The translations under genes and the position numbers were made by a program. Below, in pieces: positions 37,201-48,234 of a stretch of 64,000 nucleotides of DNA. Position 1 is the first letter of the stretch. The number at the start of each line of letters is the position of its first letter. Origin of the DNA: Cerrena zonata (Eukaryota; Basidiomycota; Agaricomycetes; Polyporales; Cerrenaceae); NCBI GenBank assembly GCA_038087015.1, contig JASBNA010000014.1:682001-746000 (forward strand), written 5' to 3'. Below the pieces are notes generated by a model. That model made no database searches, had not been told where the DNA came from, and worked only from the letters and a program-made list of their open reading frames with translations.

Positions 37201-38923
37201 GTATGGTCTCGTAATCGATACGGCTTCAGCTATAAGACGGCGGTGCCCGTAGCAGAGTGCGCAAGTGGGGTGCCGAGTTGTCGGTGTATCAGAGAAACAA
37301 GCAAGACAGTCGAAGAGAAGTCTAGCCCACTGATCAGTGACTGCAGTTACTCGCTTCATTCGAAGGTTCACCACATTGTAGACAGAACTCAACCCCAATT
37401 ACAACAGTTGGCAAAAGGAGGCGGCGAACCAATGATATCGAATGGACTCCTAGCGATCTTTAAGTATACTACAGGAGACTGCCCGCTATAGTATAAGATG
37501 TAGCCTAATAGCAGACGACGGGATGACCCTCGGTAAGATCGACATCACGAGATGAGGATCGATGAGTTGAATGTTGCGTAGGCGTCGCTCACTTTTGACC
37601 TGTCGACAAGCACTTCTTTTTCCCCCCAAATTAATAGACCATAGGATGGAGCAAGCCCGAGGAGCGCGAAGGGAAAATGCTCTAGTCATAGCAGATTAGG
37701 TACGCCAAGGCAGAGGCCAGATCTAGGCTGTAAAGATAGATCATACGCAAAGCGTAATCCTAACCAGGAGAAGAAGCAGAAAGTATAGCGTGTCGATTGG
37801 AGGAAAAGACAAAGAAGTGTGCGGCAGTCAAGGGACCGTGATTACGTGATGGATACAAGAGCTTCGGAATGCTGACATGAAGTTATAATCAGATGAGTAC
37901 GGAGCAAAAACAAGGCTTCTGGCTGGTGAGTCTAGCTATTCGAGTCGTCGTGGATAGATAAATCTTTATATGCTAGAGAGGGAAAATAAACTGACCAATC
38001 ACTATATCAGATGGCGGAGTGGACACCGATGAGCTCAATACCACTCCTAGTGAGAGAGATACTTGCGAGTAGAGTGGTGAGGACGTTCGTAGTAGAGTCA
38101 TAATAGACACAGTATTACGCTATCCGTTCATGTCGGAGAACTATTTTCGGGGAAAGGTATCGTTCTTACTGTTAAGGTGAGTTGGTAAATTCGAAAGATA
38201 CGGAATCGACATGCCTTGCTGGGCGGCATCTAAATTTGTCTCGTGTTGCCGGTATAACTTCATTCGATGCATTACGTGAAATAGGGTCTGGATGTCGATG
38301 TTTGGCTATATGACAAGGGCCATAGGGTAAGCCGCCCGATGTCCTACAGAACAGAGCAATTCACGAATCCATACCGATGACGTGCTGGTAACAAGTGGGG
38401 AAGGGGCGATGAGTTCCACTTGTCTGCAAATATAAACCAGAATAAACGTTGGAGAGGTGACCAAGACGAGTGACCAATAAAGACAGGAGGTATTATATGC
38501 CTAGACATAACAGAGAAACAGTAAGTCTAAAGCGATAACATCTTGGGCTGCGGCATTGTTGGGGTCAGCGGGATCGAAGACTAAGGGGAAGCGTCGTCAG
38601 TCTACAAATATGCATCATAGAGTAAGCTCATGAGCCAAGGATAGATCGGTTCAGCAAGATAGAGACATTCAATACAGACAATACGTACGACTCGCGGTGA
38701 TCGATTCATGTCGTGGACGGACTCAAACGAGGGAACGACATATGGATTTGGGATCGATACTGCTTGACTGGAAGAAGGTGATAACCTTGGTGGAGTGCGT
38801 GAGTCCCGATGGTCTGAATAGGCTTGAGGATTGTATAGGTGGACAAGTTGTTGATGCATTGTGCAGGGAGTGAGAGAAGAGAAGCAAGCAAGACAGAGTC
38901 GGAGGAAAACATCCTTCGATCGG
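34291..38923. other. Decayed duplicated sequence, no gene called
   Basis: Scattered pieces of the same dispersed units (for example 37375-37500 like 63170-63300, and 37940-38190 like 63740-64000). The 160-codon plus-strand frame at 36018-36500 has no recognised motif and is overlapped by minus-strand frames of similar size. I found nothing else that supports a gene. Confidence 0.4.
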
Positions 38924-38931
38924 TGACGTCA
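38924..38931. promoter_or_regulatory. CRE-like palindrome TGACGTCA, unit d
   Basis: Within CTTCGATCGGTGACGTCATC, followed by AGTCCCAGACATCG. The right side has the unit sequence TCATTCGACCTCCGCC, the left side the relic minus-strand exon (YPWLMSLLYDAY). Confidence 0.4.
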
Positions 38932-38989
38932 TCAGTCCCAGACATCGACATCGGCCACTGCCACTCACTCAGACAGGCCGTTCGAATCA

Positions 38990-39330
38990 TTCGACCTCCG
39001 CCACCGCTTTCAACTCTCCCTGTCCACACTCTGCCCCTTCATCGTTCTTCGCGATCTCAACCCCAGCAGTCTTCCTTTGTGCTCCACAAACCTGGTACAT
39101 CCGCGTCACCCTTCGCGCTATCTAGGTTGCTTGACGTGATTCGGATGAGATGTGACGGTCTGTTTCTATTCTGAACCCAAGCCCCACCAAGCTGAAGAGA
39201 TACTTGGCTAAATAGTCACTTGCGGCCCACGTTAGATGCTATATCAATCTTACCCTCGCTGTCCACAAGGATTCTGAACCTCTCTTCGTCCGTCTCCTCC
39301 ACCGCGTATCCCTCTCCTTCCGACTCTTTA
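38990..39330 (+). pseudogene. Decayed ZIP-unit relic
   Basis: Carries the unit piece CTCCACAAACCTGGTACATC and, near 39243-39300, INLTLAVHKDSEPLFV, a recognisable relative of the ZIP helix GLTLAVDEDFKILFV. Many frame breaks; no complete exon chain. Confidence 0.4.
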
Positions 39331-42300
39331 TCTATCTAGCAGACATCTTCACTGTTTGTAACACACGCATGCGTTCCCTTTCTTGCAGTCCGCCTCGAAG
39401 ACATCATCGCTCTCCTTTGTCGATCTCGGCTTTAAGAGTCTTTGCGACAAATAAGCGTCCTCATACGCTCATCTTCATGCCAAGTTAGAGTCATTCAGGG
39501 TTGTAAGGTTCCATGGTTGACATGACACAAGTCAATTTCCTTCACAAAGTACGTCATTATATACTTTCTCCAAACCTTCCGCCTTATCAACATGAAGAGC
39601 CAATACCAACGCATTTGCCTAATAGAACGTCGGATAGACTCTGCATGGTGAACGACATGCCGTACCTCGCAGCTTAATAGGCCTCCCTGACCGATTTTCG
39701 TAGAACGAGTGGGCAACGCTGCCTTACGATCGATGGATAGGGAATGCACTGAGCGATACTATCGGCGAGCTCTTCACCCGTCTAGTCTTATCATACCCCT
39801 TACACTTACGCCAACGAGTCGACCTCTTCGTGATGGTATACGCGTTGTCTTGCAATCAACAGACATTTTGTCCCTATAGCAAGCTTCGAACCCAGTGTCA
39901 GGACTATTCATCTCATCTGTCGCTCATCTCAAGATTTTTAGATTCAGGGAGCCCTTTCCGTCGATTGTTAAGGAATCACCCACATCGAAAGTGATTCCTA
40001 ATGTCTGGGAGATACTAATTCATTCCTGCTGTCGTTTCTAACCAACCCTGACGGTGTCCTCGATGCATATCCTACTTCAACTCCAGGTTCCGATGTATCG
40101 TATCGCAAGACGTACAAGTTCATCCAATTTCTGCTCTTTATGTCTCATCTATCCCGCGATCGTCACACCAAAGTAACGCACTCGAATGTTCAACCATATA
40201 GTCAGCTGCACCGAAATATGTGCACCGTCGAAACTTCGTCTAGACTATCGCAACATTCACGTAGGTTTATGGGACCTTTCTGATATCTTTGATGACTAGC
40301 TTCAGATCCGTAGATGATCTCCTGTAATATGTTCGGTGGTTCCCGCCAATGAGGTATCCCAACCGCCTCAAACTCTGAAGCCTGGATACAACGTGTTGTG
40401 CGTTTGAACCGTTAGACCATATATCTGATCCATACCATGGAGTAAGTCTCTAGAATGTCGGCTTTTTACACCAATCTTGACAGACGGCACGAGTATGATC
40501 CCCCATCATTGGCAACGACAATGGTTCACACACCAGATGCATCGCCAGAGATCCTGAACAAACAAAAGGACCCTCGAGTAGTCAAAAATGGAATTATGGT
40601 TGTCACCGTGGTGAGTTCTGAACACCCTTCTGATCACGGTGATGATCTTGTCCCGAAAGTAAGTTCGACATTTCAACACACAACATTGAACATATTGTTG
40701 AAGTTGGCTCTGTCGGGAATAGGGTTCAGAGGGCAAGGTATCTTGTGTCCGAATTGAACCGGAATGGACCTCAGGCTGGATGGGCCATGTTTACGGACCT
40801 CGTTGATGGATCCAGTTTAGCTCAGACTCAGAAGATCAAGAAGAGCTTCAATACTCTCATTATTCTCATAAGTATTCGTCACTTTGATTATTTTGATCAT
40901 GTCTCCGATTTCGATTCATCAGCTTGATCTTTCTCCGCTGTACTAACACCATTTGTCATCGAATCGTATATAGACTTGAAATCACAATACTTCCAGCCGG
41001 ATCCTTCTTCACATATCCATGCCATCTCAGCTCGCTAGCCTTTCCATCGGGGCACAATACACCCGATCTTCGCAACCTGGTGAGATTTATTCCCTCTCCG
41101 TACCCCGTCCGTTATGGTCACTGAGCCTCGCAGTCGCGCTCGTCGCTGCCTCTCTGCACCTGTCTTCTCTTCAATATCCTGAATTTGTTATGTATATCGC
41201 TGATTAGTGTAACGGTTGACCTGGAGGAAAACGATTCGTGTCACGGATATTGCGTTGTAACGCCGCAGCTTCTACTTCCAACTACCACCGGTGCTCTATC
41301 CGACAACTCTCGTCGTCTCTCAGGACATCTAGGCAGTACGAATACGTTGGACTCCTAGAGGCATAAGCGTCTGTGTTACTGTACCGGAGTGCTGTACGAG
41401 TAACTCCACCATTATACGCTTCTGCGAAGTATCACATTTTGTTCTTCGTTGTTCTCATGCTAGGTACCGACGATGGCTTCATCTTTTTGGTTCACTGATC
41501 TGCTTGTTTACTAGCTTGAGGACGACTTTTGAGGATCCCGGCGTTGGTTTTCATCTTGGTCTACATACGAAATACTTGTACATCTCTACGTTGTCACATG
41601 AAATCAAAGAACTCCGTGTCCAACCACCCCTCTTCGGCGTCGAGAGTTCTTCAATGATCATTATATCGCGCCCAACGTCGCACTCCAACCTGGTCTGTTT
41701 TTGATATCCTCCCCAACACATCCGATCCTTTCGTAAAACCGATTGTCCTCTTGGTCTGACTTTCCACGGCCTCCGATAGTATTTGGTTTTTATCCATACG
41801 TTAACCCTCTACACGAACGCGAAAGATATTCCCCTAAATCTACCTTTCTTAGACTTCCTCAAGACAAGACTCTTAGCCACGGGCGAGTGTCAACGTTCCA
41901 GTTATTTCTCATTCAGCTGACCGATTCTATCAATCCAAACTAGACCTTGTGTTATGAAATACCAATCGGATGCAGCGTCGCTCTCTCAGGCTGGTCCCAC
42001 CTGAAGCTCTCTCCGGTCTAGGAGGTGAGAAAACCAGAACTTCGAGCATTTAGGTTTACCTACGGCTGACCACACACTCTGTGGGTCACTCAGGGTTATG
42101 GGTTCACCAGTGGAATTGCTACCTGTATCGGGTCTGAAGGGCCCGCAACTCTCAGCGAGTTCATCTTACTATGTTCAGTGTTCGCGACCTTTGACGGCAT
42201 TGCGTGCGAGCTCCTAATTTCCTGTTTTCGCTCTTTCGTGTTATATCGTAATGCACATAATCAAAAGGCAATACAATGATTTGACACCACTTCTCTTGTA

Positions 42301-44072
42301 ATATGATGGTATAGTATACGTGACGGGTACAAATGAAAGTCTGAAATAAAAGTACTGGTATGGCTACTTGATTCGTCAAATAAGGCTCCGTGAGATTGAG
42401 TAGTCATATGAGCTAAGACGAGCAGATCGATGTCTCTCTCTCGCATTAAGTGAGCACAGAATCACCCCTTCGAAAGGACAGAGAATAGTTAGCCCATCCC
42501 AATCCAATCTCTACGTAGAATTCCTGTGGATACGATCACGGATAGTGGGATGACGGACAACCCTGTAACCAACAATCTGGACGAACGGGCAAGAGATGGC
42601 GCCGTCGGTTGCTATTTTCAACGATAATTTGACAACATAGCAAGATAGTGAAGATAAGTGGTATCCAGCGGGGTCAGGTATTCTGGCCAACACAGTTCTT
42701 TGTCTGTTTGGTCATATGACCGTTAGGAGTTCGCGATAGGAAGAATCCACGAATGACGTCTTTTGCCTCGCTAGGTATCGAACAACAGTCTGCGGCAAGT
42801 ATCAGAGTCATAAGGACCAAGTAACAGCACGGAACCGTGGCTCGACAAGTCAACATGGCAGGGTGCAGGGATGCGATTTCGATACGAGTATGCAATACCA
42901 CGAGTCGCTGTAGGTGCGGTATGTAGGAAGTCTTCATATCACATGCCACAATCTATCATGAAGACGAACGTCAGAGAGATTCCTAAATAGTCAGCCCGTC
43001 GGTCAGACATCATTGAACAATACGACCGGGAGCCATTGAGAGTAAATGAGCTGAATACTAGATGATGGTCCGAGTGAGATTCAGCAGGATGGCCTGAGAA
43101 CATGAAGCCGAGGCATATCGAGGGAGAAAGGTGGTTCCTCGTGGTGCGACTCTCGAAAGTGGCCGGTGGTTACTTGACAAGATGAGATATTATGCTGTGA
43201 GCTGGTACGAATTTAGACGGGTTCGTCAAGAGAACGCACCAGGGACGTACAGATATCTCTCATTAAATCCACAACAAGGAGGATACCCTCTAGATGACCA
43301 ATGCTCAATTTGTCCCCATTTCGGTTTTTGATGAAGGAACCACGTTTGAAGTATCGTGTTGACTGCTGTCGCTATTGTACGATATGCAAGTAATCCAGAT
43401 GGATACACAGAAATCGAACTCGAAGGAGGATACTTTGTCTCGTATGGGCGGGGCGGCTTCGAAGCGTTTAACCATATGCAAGGTACCCCGGGGTAAGTGG
43501 ACTGATACTTTACGGGGCCATTCACGAATAGTTATCGATGAGGTGTGGCAACAAGTAGGGAGGCGACGATGGGTTCGACTCGTCCACAGATGAAAACCAG
43601 AGCGACCATGAGAATCTACACACGAGATGGGTCGCCAATGGAGAGAGGAAGTAGCACATGGCTGCACTTGACAGCAAGACAGTAAGTTGTACGACAATAA
43701 TATCTTGGACCGCGGTACCTTTGGGGTCAGTGGGATCAAAATGAGGGTCTTAGGGGAGGCGTTGTCAGAATATGATTACGGTATAGAGTGGGCAGGGGAG
43801 TTGAAGAGAGCTCCGGTCGGTGAGATATAAATATGGACTATAGAGGATGCGTACATGATCGATTCATACCGTGAATGACAAGAGTGGGAGGATACGTGTG
43901 CGATAGCTATAGGTGAGTTACAGTGAGAGCAGAGTGCGTGAGTTAGAATGGTTCGAGGATGCCTGAGGAGTGCATCACAGAGCGACGAGGTGTCTATGTA
44001 TCAGAGAAAGGGAGATAAACGAGCAAGACAGATTCGGAGAGAACAGACGGGAAAGTCCAATACATCGATCGG
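39331..44072. other. Decayed duplicated sequence including a weak third copy of the 21.7/45.6 kb unit
   Basis: 40455-40757 is the longest local frame (100 codons, MSAFYTNLDRRHEYD) but has no known domain. Its 3' part (AAAATGGAATTATGGTTGTC) matches 45465-45490. Near 41440-41530, CATGCTAGGTACCGACGATG corresponds to the LGTGEGF piece of the 21.8 and 45.7 kb copies. Near 43397-43470 the GAACTCGAAGGAGGATAC anchor recurs. No working gene called. Confidence 0.4.
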
Positions 44073-44080
44073 TGACGTCA
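44073..44080. promoter_or_regulatory. CRE-like palindrome TGACGTCA, unit e
   Basis: In CATCGATCGGTGACGTCATC followed by AGTCCCAGGCATC, nearly identical to the block before ZIP copy 3. A ZIP-like relic follows on the right. Confidence 0.4.
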
Positions 44081-44109
44081 TCAGTCCCAGGCATCATCTG
44101 CAGCACTCA

Positions 44110-44530
44110 GGCACTCACTTCATTCGACCTCCACTATCACTCTCACTTCTCTATCCACCAGTTCTCGCAATCTCAATCCTAGCAGTCATCTGTTGTGCTC
44201 CACAAACCTAGTACATCCAAGTCACCGTCCCCTTCGTTCTGGACCATTGCTTGACGTGATTCGGACGAGGTGCCTATTGTCGCTCTGCCCTTACTCTTGT
44301 CCCAAGCCTCACCTGGTTGACGAGACACCTGATCAAATAGTTAGTCATCTCACACACCGATCTAACACTCGCAGCTTACATGCAATTACTCCAGCTCCCG
44401 TTGACCTCTTCGGTCTCACCCTCGCCGTTGCCGAGTATTCTGAGGCTCTCTTCGTCATTCTCGTCCTCCATCCCCTCCTCCTCTCCATCTCTTCTCTATC
44501 TGGCATACATATTGAGCAAGCTGCCTTTTA
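44110..44530 (+). pseudogene. Decayed ZIP transporter relic
   Basis: After the unit start (TTCATTCGACCTCCACTATC and CTCCACAAACCTAGTACATC), the stretch 44397-44475 reads VDLFGLTLAVAEYSEALFVI and then LVLHP. That is clearly the ZIP helix LIGLTLAVDEDFKILFVVLVFH. Surrounding exons cannot be rebuilt. It supports the view that the repeated units here are old ZIP copies. Confidence 0.5.
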
Positions 44531-45589
44531 CTCCTGCGTCCTGGGAGTTCATCCCGAATGCATCATCTCTCTGTTTTGTACCTTCCTCAATCCTGAATGG
44601 ACAAGGGGTTGCAAGGACTTGTTTTTGACGCGCCCCAAGCTTGTTTCTTTGGTGACGGTGTGTTGGAATTCCATTTCCTAGAACTTTTTGCCTTGATCCT
44701 CTGTTGCAGCCAAAGAAATGATACCGATATCCGTGCCTAACAGGACGCCCCTGATTGACTCTGCATATCAAAGAATACACTATCTTTCGCAGGCTCAGAG
44801 GCGTTCTCGAACGATCTTCGTAGAACAGCCTACCGACGCCACCCTACAACCGATACGTAGCACTAAGCAAATCGATGCTACCGGCGGGCTTTATAACGGT
44901 TATTTACGGGTCTCTTTCCATCGCTCGTCTTCCATCTATGTACGTCAGCTTGCCTTCTGATCACCACACATATACTCTCTGGCTCCGAAGATAGATGCCT
45001 ACCCTCGGCCATACAAACTTTGTGCCCAGGTGTCATGACCATTCATCCACATCAATTGCTCCTATCTCACGAAGTTCAGGGCCCATTCCGTCAAATGTCC
45101 AGGATCCACCCACAGTGAAAGCGGTGTCTGACGACTGGGACCTCCGATTGAGCCTTATTTCACGTTCGTACCGTCCCTGACGATAGTGCGCACGCATACC
45201 CGACTTCAACGCCCGGGATCTTACTATCTGCCCTTTACGCCTCAACTGTCTTGCTATCGTGACACCCAAGTCACACAGTCGAATACTCGATTATTCGTCA
45301 TGATTTTGGATCCCCTTCGTTCGGCAATTCTCACCCACAAGATTAGAGAGTCTCCAACCTTTTCTCCATAGTATCTTGTACACACGTCCGAACACTGAAA
45401 TATAAGGATGATGTGTCATACGTGCCCTAGTCTTCAATCTCCATCTAATCTACTTGTTCGATAGTGGAAAATGGAATATGGATGTCACCGTGGTGATCTC
45501 AACATGCGACACTGAACGTGCTAATGGGGTTGGTCTGAACGGCCCAAAATTACATCGGTTGGCGTAGAACAATCGTCAATCCAACCTTA

Positions 45590-47290
45590 CCACTCATAAT
45601 CTCCCAAGAACGAGCGTACGAGAACTCCTCCGCCACAATTGATCCCAATGCGCCAGACTTCGAGAAGCGTATGTGCCAGTGTGCGATATAGGTACGTTCA
45701 TGATTATCATATTACCATGTTTCGAGGTGGTCCCATGCTGGGCACCGAAGAAGGTTTCAATACCTTCGCCGTTTTCTTTTTACCTATTCGATTGTTTACC
45801 AGTATTGGGATAGCCTTCGAAGATCATCATCATCCTCATCATGCCAAGAGTTCTCAGTCATGGAATGAATATGGCATATCATGTACGCGCGCACACTTAC
45901 TCAGGGTATGGGTTCACCAGTAGAACTGCTACTCGTATAGGGTCTGAAGAACCCTCAACCCTCAACGGATTCCTTTCCTACTACGTTCAGTCTTCACGAT
46001 GTTCTTTGATCTTACCCAGCTGTCCCTCGCTAACAAGTCGCTTGCTCACTCTCGATTTCCCACTTACTCTCTCGTGTTTTGGTCATGTACAAATGAATAT
46101 ATCTATTATTGAACTTAAGCTGGATTGGGTAGTGAATGGAACGAGAATCTATATTGCAATATACATAATCGAGCGGCAGCATAAGCATCCAATACTATTT
46201 CTCTCTATATTTGTATACTCTCACCATTGAGGCGAGTACAAAAGAGATCGAAGGGTTTGCAAGGAATCCGCAACCCGATTCTCCAATAAGGCTTGGTGAA
46301 ACGAGCTGAGCGACATTTCTCAAGAGCATCAATAAAGGACTGAAGTCGAGCCGCCTCTGGTCTGTCCTGCGATAAAAAATAACCTGGGATCGAGAGTTCG
46401 AACGGGTGAGGGACAAGATACCATCATCAGTTATTATTTTCAATGATGATTTCGCTTTCGCTGTCTATTAAGGTAGCAACGTTACAGCGCGCCGGGACGA
46501 TTATCCCGGCCAATGCAATTCATTGTTTGTTTTGTAATCGACCATCAGTAACATGCAATAGGGAGATCACCGAGCGGCCTAGGTATTGAAGAACTGTCTG
46601 TGACAAGCATCAGAGCCACGAGCACGAGCAACACGATCGAAACCGTGACCCGGTTAGCAAGGGGATGCGATTCCGATAAGATACTAGAATGCCGCATTAG
46701 GTGGGGCACGGTAGGAAGTCCTGGTATTTCGAGTCACCCTCTATCACAAAGGCAAGCATTGGAGAGACTTCTAGTAGTCAGACTATTGACCAGAACCAGA
46801 TAGCCTCGGATGATGTGACCAGGGATCGTTGGGAGTAAGTAAGCCGAACCTTCAGTGATAAACAGAGTTTGATTCAGTAGGATGCTCTGAAGTGATTGCC
46901 CATGCGTGTAAAGGAGGGATATGCTTCCCTTGTTTACAGGGTAGGACTTTATAAACGACTGATTATTACTTGACGGGGTGAGATATTGTGTGGATACAAG
47001 CTCGTATGAATGTGTTGGGATAACGCACCGGGAGCATACATACCTAAACTATAAGAAGATCCTCTGAACGACCACCAATATCTACACTCAAAGAAATGAT
47101 CACAGTGATTCTAGGTTCGTTGCGAATCTAGAAATCATGCTTGTGACTAGTGATGTTAATATTGTGGCCACCTCCGAAGATGCACTATCAACTCACATGA
47201 ATACACGGAAAACGAGCTCGAAGGAGGATACCTTGACGTGTGCTGCTGGTTTCGATACAGTACAGGGAGCGGAGTCTGGATAGAAGTCGG
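45590..47290. repeat. Dispersed duplicated unit, copy B
   Basis: Direct repeat of about 21700-23980. The best conserved part is 46487-46655 against 23255-23425 (GGCCAATGCAATTCATTG, GAAGAACTGTCTGTGACAAG), roughly 90 % identical by eye. It contains LGTEEGFNTFAVFF-like text near 45740 and the GAGCTCGAAGGAGGATAC anchor near 47213. No intact gene. Confidence 0.6.
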
Positions 47291-47548
47291 TGTCTGACAG
47301 CTGAAAGATGACCTACGGGGCCGTTCACGAATGGTTATCGGTGTTGGTAACAAATAGAGAAGCTGCGACGGATTCGAGTTGTCTACCAATATAAGCTAGA
47401 AGAACTCTTGGATGGTTGACAAACAAGAGTGAGCGGTGAGGATGGGAGGCTATACTTGACAAATAAGAATAAGCTCTATTCAACAAGCTAAGACATTCAA
47501 TAGCGAGATGTTAGTACATATGAGATAGAGAATAAGCGGCTATATAGC
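47291..47548. other. 5' flank of module 4, left of the LINE
   Basis: Repeat-unit tail, then GAGATAGAGAATAAGCGGC, which matches the ZIP copy 1 flank at 3208. It continues at 55963 beyond the LINE, so the LINE split this flank. Confidence 0.6.
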
Positions 47549-47562
47549 GAATCAGAGGAGTT
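47549..47562. repeat. LINE target-site duplication, left copy
   Basis: GAATCAGAGGAGTT, identical to 55949-55962 on the far side of the poly(A). ZIP copy 1 has the related unoccupied site AATCAGAGGAATTGATA near 3235. A perfect 14 bp duplication indicates a recent target-primed insertion. Confidence 0.93.
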
Positions 47563-47668
47563 CTCCAGGTATAGGGCTCCTCGTCGTCGAGGAGCCCGAC
47601 ACCAGCCTCTCCGTGGCCCTGGGGACCAGTACTCTCGTCGTTATCGACGAGAGGAAGCTAATAGGTGT
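47563..47668 (+). ncRNA. Candidate HDV-like self-cleaving ribozyme at the LINE 5' end
   Basis: Pairings found by hand: P1 47563-47569 with 47618-47624 (CTCCAGG/CCTGGGG, 7 bp with one G-U); an extra 10 bp hairpin 47574-47583/47588-47597 in the P1-P2 joiner; P2 47599-47603 with 47664-47668 (ACACC/GGTGT); P3 47605-47607 with 47615-47617 (GCC/GGC) with a 7-nt loop TCTCCGT; P4 47632-47640/47645-47653 (9 bp, loop TTAT). Joiner J4/2 contains GCTAATA, so C47658 would be the catalytic cytosine. The order, the 3 bp P3, the 7-nt L3 and P1 starting at the first base of the element all match HDV-like ribozymes, which process 5' ends of R2 and other LINEs. The weak point is that I cannot form the usual two C-G pairs of P1.1. 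Confidence 0.65.
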
Positions 47669-47813
47669 ACTTGGACGTGGTATACAGGGGAATAGGGCCA
47701 CCGATCTACGGATACCATGACGAAAACAAATCGAATGGACCCTATCCCCCGCTCCAGGGCAGCGATGACGCCTCGATGCAGAGCACATTGCCCCGGGTAA
47801 CCATCCCCAGCCA

Positions 47814-47840
47814 GCTCGCACTGAACACCAGAGTGCGAGC
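47814..47840 (+). other. Hairpin in the LINE 5' UTR
   Basis: Perfect 9 bp stem GCTCGCACT/AGTGCGAGC with a 9-nt loop, about 150 bases downstream of the ribozyme-like fold. Function unknown; it may be part of a larger 5' UTR structure. The rest of the 5' UTR to 48234 is A/C-rich without a long frame. Confidence 0.6.
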
Positions 47841-48234
47841 GGTCACAACCAACCACAATCATTGTTAAAAAACACAAACGACACACAGAAATAAGTTGAC
47901 AGACATGTAGACAGACTAAGGAACAGAAAGAATAGTTGCACTACCCTGCAGAATAAAAATATAGAATGCGAGCTCAACGCCGCAAACAGCGACGAAACCC
48001 AGAATGCCCCACCCAAAAAGGAAACTATCCACCGACAACAAAAACAATGAAAAATGACAAATCAATAACAGGAAATAAACAGATAAAAAAAACAAAACTG
48101 ACCGTGAGAACAACTATACAGTAGATTACATCAGCACCAGAGTGGCTTGATATAGAAATAAGGATAACGCTACCGAAACAAGCACCACCTGATCACTCCT
48201 AGACTTAGTCTAAAAATATCCCGTCTGAAACACG

